A stretch of 15,233 bases of DNA from an uncultured Lachnospiraceae bacterium. GTDB lineage: Bacteria > Bacillota > Clostridia > Lachnospirales > Lachnospiraceae. Positions 1-7,900 of the stretch are shown here, one piece after another. Location of the stretch: the NCBI GenBank assembly GCA_947628025.1, contig CANQYH010000042.1, forward strand, positions 1 through 15,233, read 5' to 3'. Both the position numbers and the translations under genes were made by a program. Positions within the stretch are counted from its first letter, which is position 1. Each line of letters begins with the position of its first letter. The notes under the pieces are model-generated. The model ran no database searches and was not told the origin of the DNA. It saw nothing but the letters and a program-made list of their open reading frames with translations.

Positions 1-273
1 CGCAACACCCTGGATCTGAGCGCCGTGCCGGTGATCCGCGCCAAGAGCCATCTGCCGGTGATCGTCGACCCCAGCCACGCTACCGGGGTCCGGGCTTATA
101 TCGAACCGCTGTCCAAGGCTGCGGCCGCCGTAGGCGCCGACGGACTGATGGTGGAGGTCCATCCCTGCCCGGCCTGCGCTATGTCGGACGGTCCCCAGTC
201 TCTGACGTTCGAACAGTTCGACACCCTGATGAAAGACCTGCGGCCGTATGTCGAACTGGCCGGCAGAAAATAA
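1..273 (+). CDS. aroF: 3-deoxy-7-phosphoheptulonate (DAHP) synthase, C-terminal part only
   Basis: This is the last 90 codons of a gene that begins outside the window; the reading frame is open from base 1. DAHP synthase condenses phosphoenolpyruvate and erythrose 4-phosphate in the first step of the shikimate pathway, in the cytoplasm. The visible piece matches the C-terminal barrel of the AroF/KDSA-type enzyme: RNTLDLSAVP, then the conserved IVDPSHATG segment, then a VEVHP...SDGPQSL segment near the end. The usual 'HPDPAKALSD' stretch reads HPCPACAMSD here, which adds two cysteines next to the conserved His-Pro. The gene is followed 28 bases later by tyrA on the same strand, so it heads or belongs to an aromatic amino acid operon. 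The family call is secure; the exact paralogue (aroF, aroG or aroH type) cannot be settled from this fragment. Confidence 0.88.
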   Translation, partial: RNTLDLSAVPVIRAKSHLPVIVDPSHATGVRAYIEPLSKAAAAVGADGLMVEVHPCPACAMSDGPQSLTFEQFDTLMKDLRPYVELAGRK

Positions 274-301
274 TACAAGATCGTAAGGAGGCCATTAAAC
301 C

Positions 302-1411
302 ATGGACCAAACAGCTCAATCCGATTCTGTCTTCGGCTTTATCGGTCTGGGACTCATCGGCGGCTCCATCGCCAGAGGGATCCGGCGCAGAAAGCCGGAC
401 GCGACGATCATGGCCTATATGCGGACCCGTTCCCGTCTGGAACAGGCCAAAGCGGACGGCGTGGTGGACGTGATCCTGGACGGCGTCGGAGAGGGATTCC
501 GACTCTGCGACATGATCTTCCTCTGCGCTCCCGTCGAATACAACGCGGCCTATCTGGCCCGGCTCCGTCCGTTTTTAAAGCCCGGCGCCATCGTCACCGA
601 CGTGGGCAGCACCAAAACGGACATCCATGAGCAGGTCGCCGCCCTGGGCATGGAGGATGTGTTCATCGGCGGCCATCCTATGGCCGGTTCCGAAAAAACA
701 GGCTATGAAAATTCCACGGACCATCTGCTGGAAAACGCCTACTACATCATCACTCCCACGGCCCGTTCCCTTGACGCGGACGTTCAGCGGCTGGTCGCCG
801 TGGCCGAAACCATCGGTTCCATCCCGATCATCCTGGACTACCGCCGCCACGACCAGATCACGGCGGCCATCAGCCATCTGCCCCACATCGTCGCCTCCTG
901 CCTGGTGAACCTGGTAAAGGATTCCGACGGGGAGGACGGGATGATGAAGCGCCTGGCGGCCGGGGGCTTTAAGGATATCACGCGGATCGCCTCCTCCTCT
1001 CCGGAGATGTGGGAGCAGATCTGCGCAACCAACCGCGGCAATCTGGCGGCGATCCTGAGACAGTATATCGGTTCCCTGACCGCGGTGGCCGAGGAACTGG
1101 AACAGAGCGACCATAAGGCCCTCTACGATCTGTTCGACACTTCCCGCGCCTACCGGAACGGATTTTCGGAGAAAGCCCGCGGGGCCATCGCGCCGGATTA
1201 TTCGTTCACCGTCGACATCGTGGACGAGGTCGGTTCCATTTCCACCTTGTCGGTGATCCTGGCCGCCAAGGGGATCAGCATCAAAAACATCGGCATCAAC
1301 CACAACCGGGAACACGGCGAGGGAGCCCTGCGCATCGATTTTTATGACCGGAACGCCATGGAGACCGCCTGGGACGTGCTGAAACGATACCACTATGAAC
1401 TGATGCGGTAA
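302..1411 (+). CDS. tyrA: Prephenate dehydrogenase with C-terminal ACT domain
   Basis: This 369-residue cytoplasmic enzyme should oxidatively decarboxylate prephenate to 4-hydroxyphenylpyruvate, the committed step to tyrosine, with NAD(P)+. The N-terminal Rossmann fold shows GLGLIGGS at 15-22 (GxGxxG) and DVGSTK at 100-105. The catalytic segment GGHPMAGSE is at 123-131, and HDQITAAISHLPH, another family signature, is at 183-195. Residues from about 300 to the end (FTVDIVDEVGSISTLSVILAAKGI...) form an ACT domain, commonly the tyrosine feedback site in Gram-positive TyrA. The start is the ATG ten bases after a full AAGGAGG at 285-291. Length is normal for the ACT-containing form. It lies between aroF and aroA in one operon. 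No chorismate mutase domain is present, so prephenate must come from a separate mutase. Confidence 0.94.
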   Translation: MDQTAQSDSVFGFIGLGLIGGSIARGIRRRKPDATIMAYMRTRSRLEQAKADGVVDVILDGVGEGFRLCDMIFLCAPVEYNAAYLARLRPFLKPGAIVTDVGSTKTDIHEQVAALGMEDVFIGGHPMAGSEKTGYENSTDHLLENAYYIITPTARSLDADVQRLVAVAETIGSIPIILDYRRHDQITAAISHLPHIVASCLVNLVKDSDGEDGMMKRLAAGGFKDITRIASSSPEMWEQICATNRGNLAAILRQYIGSLTAVAEELEQSDHKALYDLFDTSRAYRNGFSEKARGAIAPDYSFTVDIVDEVGSISTLSVILAAKGISIKNIGINHNREHGEGALRIDFYDRNAMETAWDVLKRYHYELMR

Positions 1412-1426
1412 AGGAGGCCGCGGCAG

Positions 1427-2731
1427 ATGAAATTTACCAGATGCAAAAGCCTGCGGGGCGAGATCACGGTCCCCGGAGACAAATCCATATCGCACCGGAG
1501 CGTCATGTTCGGCTCCATCGCCAAAGGAACTACGGAGATCCGCAACTATCTCCAGGGAGCCGACTGTCTGTCCACCATCGCCTGCTTTAGGAGCATGGGC
1601 GTCGAGATCGAAAATCACGGCGAAGTCGTGACCGTCCGCGGCAAGGGGATGCGGGGACTCCGAAAACCCGATGCCGTCCTGGACTGCGGCAACAGCGGCA
1701 CCACGACCCGGCTGATCTCCGGGATCCTGGCCGCCCAGGATTTTGAAGCGACCCTGACCGGCGACGCTTCCATCCAGAAGCGGCCCACGAAACGGATCAT
1801 AGAGCCCCTTTCCCTCATGGGCGCGGACATACGAAGCATCCCGGGAAACGGCTGCGCTCCGCTCAAGATCCGCGGGCAAAAGCTGCACGGGATCTCCTAC
1901 GTCTCCCCAGTCGCCTCCGCCCAGGTGAAATCTGCGATCCTGCTGGCAGGGCTTTACGCCGGCGGGGAAACGCGGGTCACGGAACCGTATCTGTCCCGCA
2001 ATCACAGCGAGATCCTGCTGCGCTGTTTCGGGGCCGATGTGAGGACGGAATTGGAAGATGCCGGGGCCTCGTCCCGCGCGACCGCCGTGATCCGGCCCGC
2101 CGCCGAGCTCTACGGCAGCCGCGTCGACGTGCCGGGGGACATCTCCTCCGCGGCGTTCTTTATCTGCGCCGCCCTGATGCTGCCCGGCTCCGAAGTGCTG
2201 ATCCGCAACGTAGGAACCAACCCCACCCGCGCGGGCATCCTGAAAGCGGCCCGGGCCATGGGCGGAGATATCACATTATATAATGAAAGAACGGACTCCG
2301 GAGAGCCCGCCGCCGACCTCCTGGTAAAAAGCTCGGCTCTCCACGGCACGGTGATCGAGGGGGCCGATATCCCCACGCTGATCGACGAGCTGCCTGCGAT
2401 CGCGGCCATGGCCTGCTTCGCAGAGGGAGAGACCGTCATCCGCGACGCCGCCGAGCTGAAAGTAAAGGAATCCAACCGGATCGCGGTCATGGCGGAGAAT
2501 CTGACGGCCATGGGCGCCGATGTGACCGAAACGGACGACGGGCTGATCATCCGCGGCGGCAAACCCCTCCACGGAGCGGTAATCGACAGCCATATGGATC
2601 ACCGGATCGCGATGACATTCGCGGCCGCGGCCCTGTGCGCGGAGGGAGAGACCGAGATCCTGGGGGCGGAATGTGTGAATATTTCCTATCCGGAATTTTA
2701 CAGAGACCTGGAAAAACTGAAAACTTTTTAA
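1427..2731 (+). CDS. aroA: 3-phosphoshikimate 1-carboxyvinyltransferase (EPSP synthase)
   Basis: This 434-residue enzyme transfers the enolpyruvyl group of PEP to shikimate 3-phosphate, the sixth step of the shikimate pathway. Visible motifs are PGDKSISHRS at 16-25 (substrate-binding Lys19), DCGNSGTTTRL at 86-96, TGDASIQKRP at 111-120, SAQVK at 164-168, RNHSE at 191-195, DIPTLIDELP at 314-323 with the catalytic-type Asp, KVKESNR at 345-351, and DHRIAMTFA at 391-399. The SAQxK, RxHxE and GDKS patterns resemble those of Gram-positive class II EPSP synthases. Gly91 in NSG aligns with the Gly of the NAG loop that makes E. coli AroA glyphosate-sensitive, so tolerance cannot be predicted. The SD AAGGAGG at 1411-1417 begins on the last base of the tyrA stop codon, and the gap is only 15 bases, which suggests tight operon coupling. 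Full length, no anomalies. I see no convincing terminator in the 75 bases after it. Confidence 0.97.
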   Translation: MKFTRCKSLRGEITVPGDKSISHRSVMFGSIAKGTTEIRNYLQGADCLSTIACFRSMGVEIENHGEVVTVRGKGMRGLRKPDAVLDCGNSGTTTRLISGILAAQDFEATLTGDASIQKRPTKRIIEPLSLMGADIRSIPGNGCAPLKIRGQKLHGISYVSPVASAQVKSAILLAGLYAGGETRVTEPYLSRNHSEILLRCFGADVRTELEDAGASSRATAVIRPAAELYGSRVDVPGDISSAAFFICAALMLPGSEVLIRNVGTNPTRAGILKAARAMGGDITLYNERTDSGEPAADLLVKSSALHGTVIEGADIPTLIDELPAIAAMACFAEGETVIRDAAELKVKESNRIAVMAENLTAMGADVTETDDGLIIRGGKPLHGAVIDSHMDHRIAMTFAAAALCAEGETEILGAECVNISYPEFYRDLEKLKTF

Positions 2732-2738
2732 GAACCTC

Positions 2739-2767
2739 TTCACAAAAAATCCGCGTCCAGCTATAAT
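2739..2767 (+). promoter_or_regulatory. Sigma-A promoter for the CapA-family gene
   Basis: TTCACA at 2739-2744 and a perfect TATAAT at 2762-2767 are separated by 17 bases. Initiation would fall near 2774, about 33 bases before the ATG of the downstream gene. This makes the CapA-family gene a unit separate from the aro operon, although read-through from aroA is possible because no clear terminator is visible. The call rests on sequence match only. Confidence 0.75.
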
Positions 2768-2806
2768 GAAAACGGTATCTACATTTTCTTACGCCAGGAG
2801 GTCGCC

Positions 2807-3925
2807 ATGAAAAGAACGATTCTTCTATATTGTGCGCTGTCTTTTCTGCTGTGCGGATACGCCTGCCCCTTACATACGGTCGACGGCGGTTTCAACGGCG
2901 AAGAGCAGCTTACAAAAGAATATGAGATCACGATCCGGATGGTCGGCGACGATCTGATCCACTCGTCCCTGTATGAACAGAGCCTGCAGAGCGACGGTTC
3001 CTACTGCTTCGACCGTCTCTTCGAGCATGTAAAAGAAGACATCGAAGCCGCGGATATCGCCATCATCAACCAGGAAACCATCCTGATCTACGACCGGGCC
3101 AAGATCAGCTCCTATCCCTCGTTCGGCACGCCTGCTGAGATCGGCCACGCCATCGTGAACGCAGGCTTCGACGTCGTGGCCCATGCTACGAACCACACCA
3201 TGGACAAAGGCCTCGCCGGGATCGCGGATACCATTGACTTCTGGGAGAACAATTATCCCGACATCCGCTATCTGGGCATCCACAAGGACTGGTCGGACAG
3301 CGACATCTGCTACGTCACTAAAAACCATATCACCGTTGGCTTCGTCAATTACACCTACGGCCTGAACGGGCTGGAATCCCGGCGGAGAGGACACGAATAC
3401 AGCGTGGACATGCTGTCGGACGCCGACATTGAAGCCACGCTGAAAGAAGCGCGCGAAAACTGCGACCTGCTGGTGGCAGTTTTACACGTAGGCGATGAAT
3501 ACGTCTACACGCCGACGCCCTACGAACAGCGGCAGGTCAGCCGTTTCATCGACAACGGGGCGGACATCGTACTCTGCGCCCATCCCCATGTGCTGGAGCC
3601 GTACGGTTTCGTCACAACCGATCAGGGAAATACGGGGCTGGTCTATTACAGCCTGGGCAATTTTGTTTCCGCCCAGGACCGGATCCCGCGCGTCCTGGGC
3701 GGCATGGCCGACATCCGCATCCGCAAGACCGCGGAAGCCGGCGGCAGTTCCACCCAGGTGGCCGCCTACGATCTGATCCCCCTGGTCACCCACGAAGAGT
3801 ACCGCAATTACACTACCTACCGTCTGGACGCCTACCCGGACGAACTGGCGGCCAGGCACGGGCTCGTCCGGGACGGCTTCTCCAAGGAAGCGCTTTGGGA
3901 ACTGTTCCATCAGATCATGGAATAA
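2807..3925 (+). CDS. CapA-family (PGA_cap) metallophosphatase-like exported protein
   Basis: This 372-residue protein has the CapA / poly-gamma-glutamate biosynthesis fold, related to calcineurin-like phosphoesterases. Residues 1-20 (two basic residues, then a hydrophobic run ending GYAC) look like a signal peptide. The cysteine at 20 is a possible but poor lipobox, since -3 is Gly and -2 is Tyr. The domain runs from about 41 to 328: VGDDLIHSS at 46-54, INQET at 87-91, FGTPAEIGHAIVNAGFD at 106-122, ATNHTMDKG at 127-135, LHVGDEY at 226-232, CAHPHV at 257-262 and YYSLGNF at 280-286. The usual 'HWG.EY' reads HVGDEY here and the usual 'NLE' reads NQE. The start follows AGGAGG at 2796-2801. It is a solitary gene with no capsule or capB/capC neighbours, so a role in polyglutamate capsule export is not implied. 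Its true substrate is unknown. Its 3' end lies 7 bases from that of the convergent hydrolase gene. Confidence 0.88.
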   Translation: MKRTILLYCALSFLLCGYACPLHTVDGGFNGEEQLTKEYEITIRMVGDDLIHSSLYEQSLQSDGSYCFDRLFEHVKEDIEAADIAIINQETILIYDRAKISSYPSFGTPAEIGHAIVNAGFDVVAHATNHTMDKGLAGIADTIDFWENNYPDIRYLGIHKDWSDSDICYVTKNHITVGFVNYTYGLNGLESRRRGHEYSVDMLSDADIEATLKEARENCDLLVAVLHVGDEYVYTPTPYEQRQVSRFIDNGADIVLCAHPHVLEPYGFVTTDQGNTGLVYYSLGNFVSAQDRIPRVLGGMADIRIRKTAEAGGSSTQVAAYDLIPLVTHEEYRNYTTYRLDAYPDELAARHGLVRDGFSKEALWELFHQIME

Positions 3926-3932
3926 TCCGTCC

Positions 3933-5345
3933 TCAGCTTTTGGGGATCATCCTGCTGCCATACTGGATCGCGTAATATCCCCGCTCCTCCGTATGGACCA
4001 GCTTCACAAAAGTATCCGTATACAAATTACGCACAATAGCTGTTTGCGGGCCGGTGGGGATCAAATGCTTTTCCTTTCCGTCCTCCCGCAGCCCGACGCA
4101 GCCGTCTGTTTTCTCGTACATCTCTACCACCGTTCCCTCACCCGACACGTAGGTTCCCGCGGCGGCGCGCACTGTCTCGGGACTCCACCGGTTCTCCTGC
4201 CAGAGATCTCTGGGATCGACCGGGGATTTTCCGTTATACGCCCTGAGAAGCGCGTCGGAGATCACGCCGACCGGCACGTCCAGCGTATTGCACAGGACGA
4301 TGACCGCCGCTTCCGCTTCATAAGAAAAAGCGATATTGGAAGAAACGCCCGGCAGGCTGCCGCCGTGCTCCATCACTTTCAGATCGTCGATCTGCCGGAT
4401 CTCCAGGCCGTACCCATAATTGGCAAAGGCATTGTACGGCTGCCGCGGCTTGCACATCTCGCGGATGCGGTATTCGCTCAGGGCCCTGGTCCCGTCCGGG
4501 GCCTTTCCTTCATTCAGATACATGACCAGATATTTCTTCAGATCGTTCAGCGTGGACTTCAGAGAGCCGCCGCCGTGAAGCACAAACGCGTCGTCGTGGT
4601 AATCCCGGTGCCCCGTCATGACGCCATTCACTTTCTGGTACAGCGTCGCTGCGTTCGCGTCCAGGCTGGGACGTACAAAATCGCAGAAACTCCGCTCCAT
4701 TCCCAGCGGTTTCAGGATATGCCTGACCAGATATTCCGCGTAGGAGCGTTCGCCGCCGTAACGGCGGATGATATCGGAAAGCAGCGCGAAACCGTCGTTG
4801 CAGTAGCTGAAATTCTCTCCGGGCCTGCCATTTAAACCGTTTTCCTCCGTCAGGCTGTCCAGACGACCCGCTACCCGGCGGATCCCCTCTTCGGCCAGTC
4901 CCTCATGCCAAGCGAAATCCCCGTCTTTCTTCTCCGAAAGTCCCAGCTCGCGGGCCACATTGCCCACCAGGATCCTGGGCTGAGGGAAGAATCCGCCGCT
5001 GTGGCTGAGCAGATGCCGGATCAGCACGTCGCCCCGCTGGTTTTTGTTCGTAAACTCCGGAATATACAGACGGACCGGATCTTCGACGCTCAATATGCCC
5101 TGTTCCTCTAACTGCAGGATCGCCAGCGCCGTAAAGGATTTGGTCACGGACGCGACGCCGAAGATCGTGTCTCCGTCGATCTCCGCCCCGGTCCGGCGGT
5201 CACGGACGCCCCAGAATTTCTCATACTGCGTCGTTCCTTTCCGGTCCACGATGGCCGCCGCGATGCCGCAGGCGTCATATTCTTTCTGGATCGCTTCCAC
5301 GGTCTGTTCCGCCAGAAACAGATGTCCCTGTGTCATTCGGTTCAT
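3933..5345 (-). CDS. Serine hydrolase, class C beta-lactamase / penicillin-binding-protein-like fold
   Basis: The 470-residue product carries the beta-lactamase (Pfam Beta-lactamase) signature set: SVTK at 66-69 (SxxK nucleophile and base), YCN at 181-183 (YxN), and HGGS at 327-330 in the position of KTG. HLLSHSGG at 111-118 is a further family motif. Residues from about 390 to the end are a small beta-rich tail seen in many of these esterase/peptidase relatives. There is no signal peptide, so it is probably a cytoplasmic esterase or peptidase rather than a resistance enzyme. An open frame continues upstream to 5417, but the ATG at 5345 is preferred: AGGAGG (complement of 5353-5358) sits 7 bases before it, and the upstream extension is a low-quality Gly/Ala/Arg stretch. 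It is monocistronic and convergent with the CapA-family gene. I found no convincing promoter in the 230-base gap shared with the divergent degV-type gene. Substrate unknown. Confidence 0.9.
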   Translation of the reverse strand: MNRMTQGHLFLAEQTVEAIQKEYDACGIAAAIVDRKGTTQYEKFWGVRDRRTGAEIDGDTIFGVASVTKSFTALAILQLEEQGILSVEDPVRLYIPEFTNKNQRGDVLIRHLLSHSGGFFPQPRILVGNVARELGLSEKKDGDFAWHEGLAEEGIRRVAGRLDSLTEENGLNGRPGENFSYCNDGFALLSDIIRRYGGERSYAEYLVRHILKPLGMERSFCDFVRPSLDANAATLYQKVNGVMTGHRDYHDDAFVLHGGGSLKSTLNDLKKYLVMYLNEGKAPDGTRALSEYRIREMCKPRQPYNAFANYGYGLEIRQIDDLKVMEHGGSLPGVSSNIAFSYEAEAAVIVLCNTLDVPVGVISDALLRAYNGKSPVDPRDLWQENRWSPETVRAAAGTYVSGEGTVVEMYEKTDGCVGLREDGKEKHLIPTGPQTAIVRNLYTDTFVKLVHTEERGYYAIQYGSRMIPKS

Positions 5346-5501
5346 ACGTTTTCCTCCTGTTTTCGTTTTTCCGGCCCGGCGCGGCCCGGCAGCGTCTCCT
5401 GCCTCTCCCGCGTCCATCCGGATCTCTCTCGTCCCGCGCCGGTCCCGAAACCCGGCATCCCCGCCGTTCGTCCCGTCCGCGCCGTCTCTGAAAAAAAGGG
5501 T

Positions 5502-5529
5502 TTGAAAAATATCAATTCTATGCTATACT
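5502..5529 (+). promoter_or_regulatory. Sigma-A promoter, extended -10, for the DegV-family gene
   Basis: TTGAAA at 5502-5507 and TATACT at 5524-5529 are 16 bases apart, and a TGn extension (TGC at 5521-5523) directly precedes the -10 box. Transcription would start near 5536, about 40 bases before the GTG start codon. The AT-rich block stands out sharply from the very GC-rich DNA immediately upstream. Confidence 0.75.
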
Positions 5530-5575
5530 GTTTCACAGTCATTCAGAACTATTGACTTTGGAAGGAGTTTTTTTC

Positions 5576-6454
5576 GTGAGTTCAATCGGTATCGTCACAG
5601 ACAGCCACAGCGGGATCGGGAGCCAGACCGCCAAGGAACTGGGGATCCTGGTCCTGCCCATGCCGTTCTATATTAACGAAAAATGCTACTATGAAGAAAG
5701 CACCCTGACCCGCGACGCCTTTTTCCGCTACCAGGAAGCCGGCGCGTCCGTCACCACCTCCCAGCCGTCCCCCGCGGCGGTCATGGAGATCTGGGACCAG
5801 GCGCTGCGGATCTACGATAAGATCCTCTATATGCCCATCAGCAGCGGCCTCAGCGGCTCCTGCCTGGCGGCCCAGGGACTGGCCCAGGACGAAACCTACG
5901 CGGGCCGGGTCCTGGTCGTCGATCACGGACGCGTTTCCACGCCGCTCCACCGGATGATCCTGGACGCGCTGGAGCTGATCGAGGAGGGTTACTCCGCCGA
6001 ACAGATCCGGGAGATCCTGGAAAAGCACCGCAGCGACATGGTCATCTACCTGGGCGTCCAGACCCTGGAATACCTGAAGCGGGGCGGCCGCATCACGCCG
6101 GCCACCGCGGCTTTGGGAACGCTTTTGCAGATCAAGCCGGTACTCCAGCTGGACGTAGAGAAACTGGACGCGATCAAAAAATGCCACGGCTTTGTCAAGG
6201 CGAAGCATTTCATGATCGAGACCCTGCGTCACGATCTGGAGACCCGCTTCCGCTCCCAATACGAGGCGGGCGAGGTCCATCTGCTGGCCGCTTCCAGCGC
6301 CACAGAGCAGGAAACTGCCGCCTGGGTCGAGCAGATCCGCGAGGCATTCCCCGGTCAGGAAGTCCAGAGCGGCAACCTGTCCCTGGGCATCTGCTGCCAC
6401 ACAGGCCCCGGCGCTCTGGGAATCGGCTGCTCCTGCCGTCCGGCACGGCCGTAA
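5576..6454 (+). CDS. DegV-family fatty-acid-binding protein
   Basis: This 292-residue protein belongs to the DegV (FakB-like) family. These proteins bind a fatty acid and, in characterised Firmicutes, present it to a fatty acid kinase (FakA) so exogenous fatty acids can enter phospholipid synthesis; whether this copy does so is inference. Seen motifs: IGIVTDSHSGI at 4-14, TTSQPSP at 60-66, PISSGLSGS at 87-95 (ligand-binding loop), LEYLKRGGRI at 164-173 and HTGPGALGIG at 275-284. The start is the GTG at 5576, eight bases after GAAGGAG. An in-frame TTG at 5552 lies upstream of the SD and is rejected. The final two codons and the TAA stop lie inside the first copy of a 40-bp tandem repeat, so the C-terminal tail CSCRPARP may be repeat-derived rather than ancestral. 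No fakA neighbour is present in the window. Confidence 0.9.
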   Translation: MSSIGIVTDSHSGIGSQTAKELGILVLPMPFYINEKCYYEESTLTRDAFFRYQEAGASVTTSQPSPAAVMEIWDQALRIYDKILYMPISSGLSGSCLAAQGLAQDETYAGRVLVVDHGRVSTPLHRMILDALELIEEGYSAEQIREILEKHRSDMVIYLGVQTLEYLKRGGRITPATAALGTLLQIKPVLQLDVEKLDAIKKCHGFVKAKHFMIETLRHDLETRFRSQYEAGEVHLLAASSATEQETAAWVEQIREAFPGQEVQSGNLSLGICCHTGPGALGIGCSCRPARP

Positions 6455-6564
6455 GCGCGTACGATCCTCTGTTCCGAAAAGAAAACGGCCGTAAGCGCGT
6501 ACGATCCTCTGTTCCGAAAAGAAAACGGCCGTAAGCGCGTACGATCCTCTGTTTCGGAAAGAAA
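6445..6564. repeat. 40-bp tandem repeat, three copies, overlapping the degV-type stop codon
   Basis: Units lie at 6445-6484, 6485-6524 and 6525-6564. Units 1 and 2 are identical over 40 bases; unit 3 differs only near its right end, where it reads GTTTCGGAAA instead of GTTCCGAAAA. Each unit opens with the 8-base palindrome ACGGCCGT and contains a CGTACG palindrome. The period is not a multiple of three, and the TAA of the DegV-family gene (6452-6454) falls in unit 1. Near identity suggests recent expansion. I see no convincing terminator hairpin: the best pairing is a 4-base stem, CGTA with TACG. Confidence 0.93.
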
Positions 6565-6685
6565 CGTTCCGCAAACTCCGGAGCCGTCCGTTCCGTACAC
6601 ATCGGGAAAATTCTCCGTCAAACGAGCCAAATGACAAAACAGCAGAAACGCGGACTTTCGGAACGCGTCTCCGGCCCCCGCGATC
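6565..6685. other. Convergent intergenic spacer between the 40-bp repeat and hemW
   Basis: This spacer lies tail to tail between the DegV-family gene and hemW. No gene is supported. On the minus strand, the bases around 6646-6668 could form a short stem (GACGCG with CGCGTT), but it is not followed by a clean U run, so it is only a weak terminator candidate for hemW. Nothing else was recognised. Confidence 0.4.
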
Positions 6686-7842
6686 TCACCGGTCAAATAA
6701 AAATTCGCTCAGCACATAATTGCTGATATCGATGCCGAAGTCACTGAGCCGCACGTAAGGGCTCTCCACCACGATCAGCCCGTTCTCCTGGAGGTTCTTC
6801 AGCTGTTTGCCGTACACATTCCACATGTTCTGTCCAAAGCGTGCCAGGAATTCACTTCCTGACACGCCTTTTATCATCCGCAGCCCCAGGATCATGAATT
6901 CTTCCATCTTGTCCTTTTCCGACAGCTCCGTGATCTCCTGATGGAGCCGCCAGTCCGCTTCGTCCGCGCGCATATTGATCTTCCGGTATGCTTCCAGATC
7001 CGTCTCATTGCGGAAGCGGAAGCCCTGTATGTAGGAGGAAGCGCCCAGCCCCAGGCCCAGATATTCTACGCCGGTCCAGTAACCGATATTGTGGCGGCAC
7101 TCATAGCCGGGCAGCGCGTAATTGGAGATCTCATACCGTGTAAACCCGTGCTCCCGCAGGACGTCGCGGGTCGCGTAATAGATCTTCCTTTCCTCCTCCT
7201 CCGGCGGCAGAAGCTCCGGATGGTCATGGTACGTCTCATAAAGGGAGTCCCCTCTTCGATCATCAGGCTGTAAGCCGAAATATGCTCCGGCTTCAGCATC
7301 AGCACCTGGCGCAGAGTATTTTTCCAGGACGCGAGGGTCTGGCCGGGAAGCGCCGACATCAGGTCGATGTTCACATTATCAAAACCGGCCAGCCGCACCC
7401 GCTGGTAGGTCTTTAAAAATTCCTCAAACGTATGGATGCGCCCCAGCGTTTTCAGCTCCTGATTATCCGCAGACTGAAGCCCCAGACTGATACGGTTGAT
7501 GCCGCAGGCGCGGTACGCCTCCAGCTTTTCCTGTTTCAATGTGCCCGGATTGGCCTCGATCGTGATCTCCGCCCCCGGCATCACATCGAAACAACGGCGC
7601 ACGCTGGCCAGGATCGCAGTCACATCTTCCGCTTTCAGGATCGAGGGAGTGCCGCCGCCCAGGAAAACGCTGACGACGCCGTAACCCTGATAATAGTCGC
7701 TCTCCCTCTCGATCTCCAGAAGCAGCTGCTCCACATACCCGTGCTGCGACAACTCGCTGGCCGGCCCGGACAGGAAGTCACAGTACAGGCATTTCCTGGC
7801 GCAGAAAGGGATATGGATATATAATTCCAACGGCTGTCTCAT
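6686..7842 (-). pseudogene. hemW: Radical SAM heme chaperone HemW, broken by a single-base frameshift
   Basis: HemW is a radical SAM, [4Fe-4S]-binding protein that inserts heme into respiratory enzymes; it was long annotated as oxygen-independent coproporphyrinogen oxidase. The N-terminal frame starts at the ATG at 7842, six bases after GGAG (a GTG one codon earlier is too close to the SD). It shows IHIPFCARKCLYCDF with the CxxxCxxC cluster at Cys14, 18 and 21, then FLGGGTPS, IEANPGT, NRISLGLQS and AYSLMIEEGTP. After EEGTP the frame goes wrong. One additional base near 7240-7250 restores LYETYHDHPELLPPEEEERK... and then an unbroken frame through YEISNYALPGYECRHN to the stop at 6686. The repaired protein would be about 386 residues, normal for HemW. 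The gene follows lepA by 58 bases, its classic partner. It is either a recent pseudogene or a sequencing/assembly error in a short G run; the unblemished downstream frame fits either. Confidence 0.88.
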
Positions 7843-7900
7843 CACGCGCTCCTTTCCTGTGATCCGTGCGTTTACCGAATGCTGCCGCCGCCCGGTCCGC

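Noticed and set aside
575..2005. A 476-codon open frame on the minus strand across tyrA and aroA
   Set aside because: It is antisense to two clearly conserved genes, has composition typical of GC-biased codon shadows, and lacks an SD.
5346..5417. A 24-residue N-terminal extension of the serine hydrolase
   Set aside because: The internal ATG has a well-placed AGGAGG, the extension has none, and the extension does not look like a signal peptide.
6445..6575. Rho-independent terminator made by the 40-bp repeat
   Set aside because: The palindrome ACGGCCGT has no loop, the best other stem is four bases, and no proper U run follows on either strand.
5582..6637. A 351-codon minus-strand frame opposite the DegV-family gene, ending in the 40-bp repeat
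   Set aside because: It is antisense to a well-supported gene; its first residues (repeated FRNRGSYALTAV-like text) are simply translated tandem repeat.
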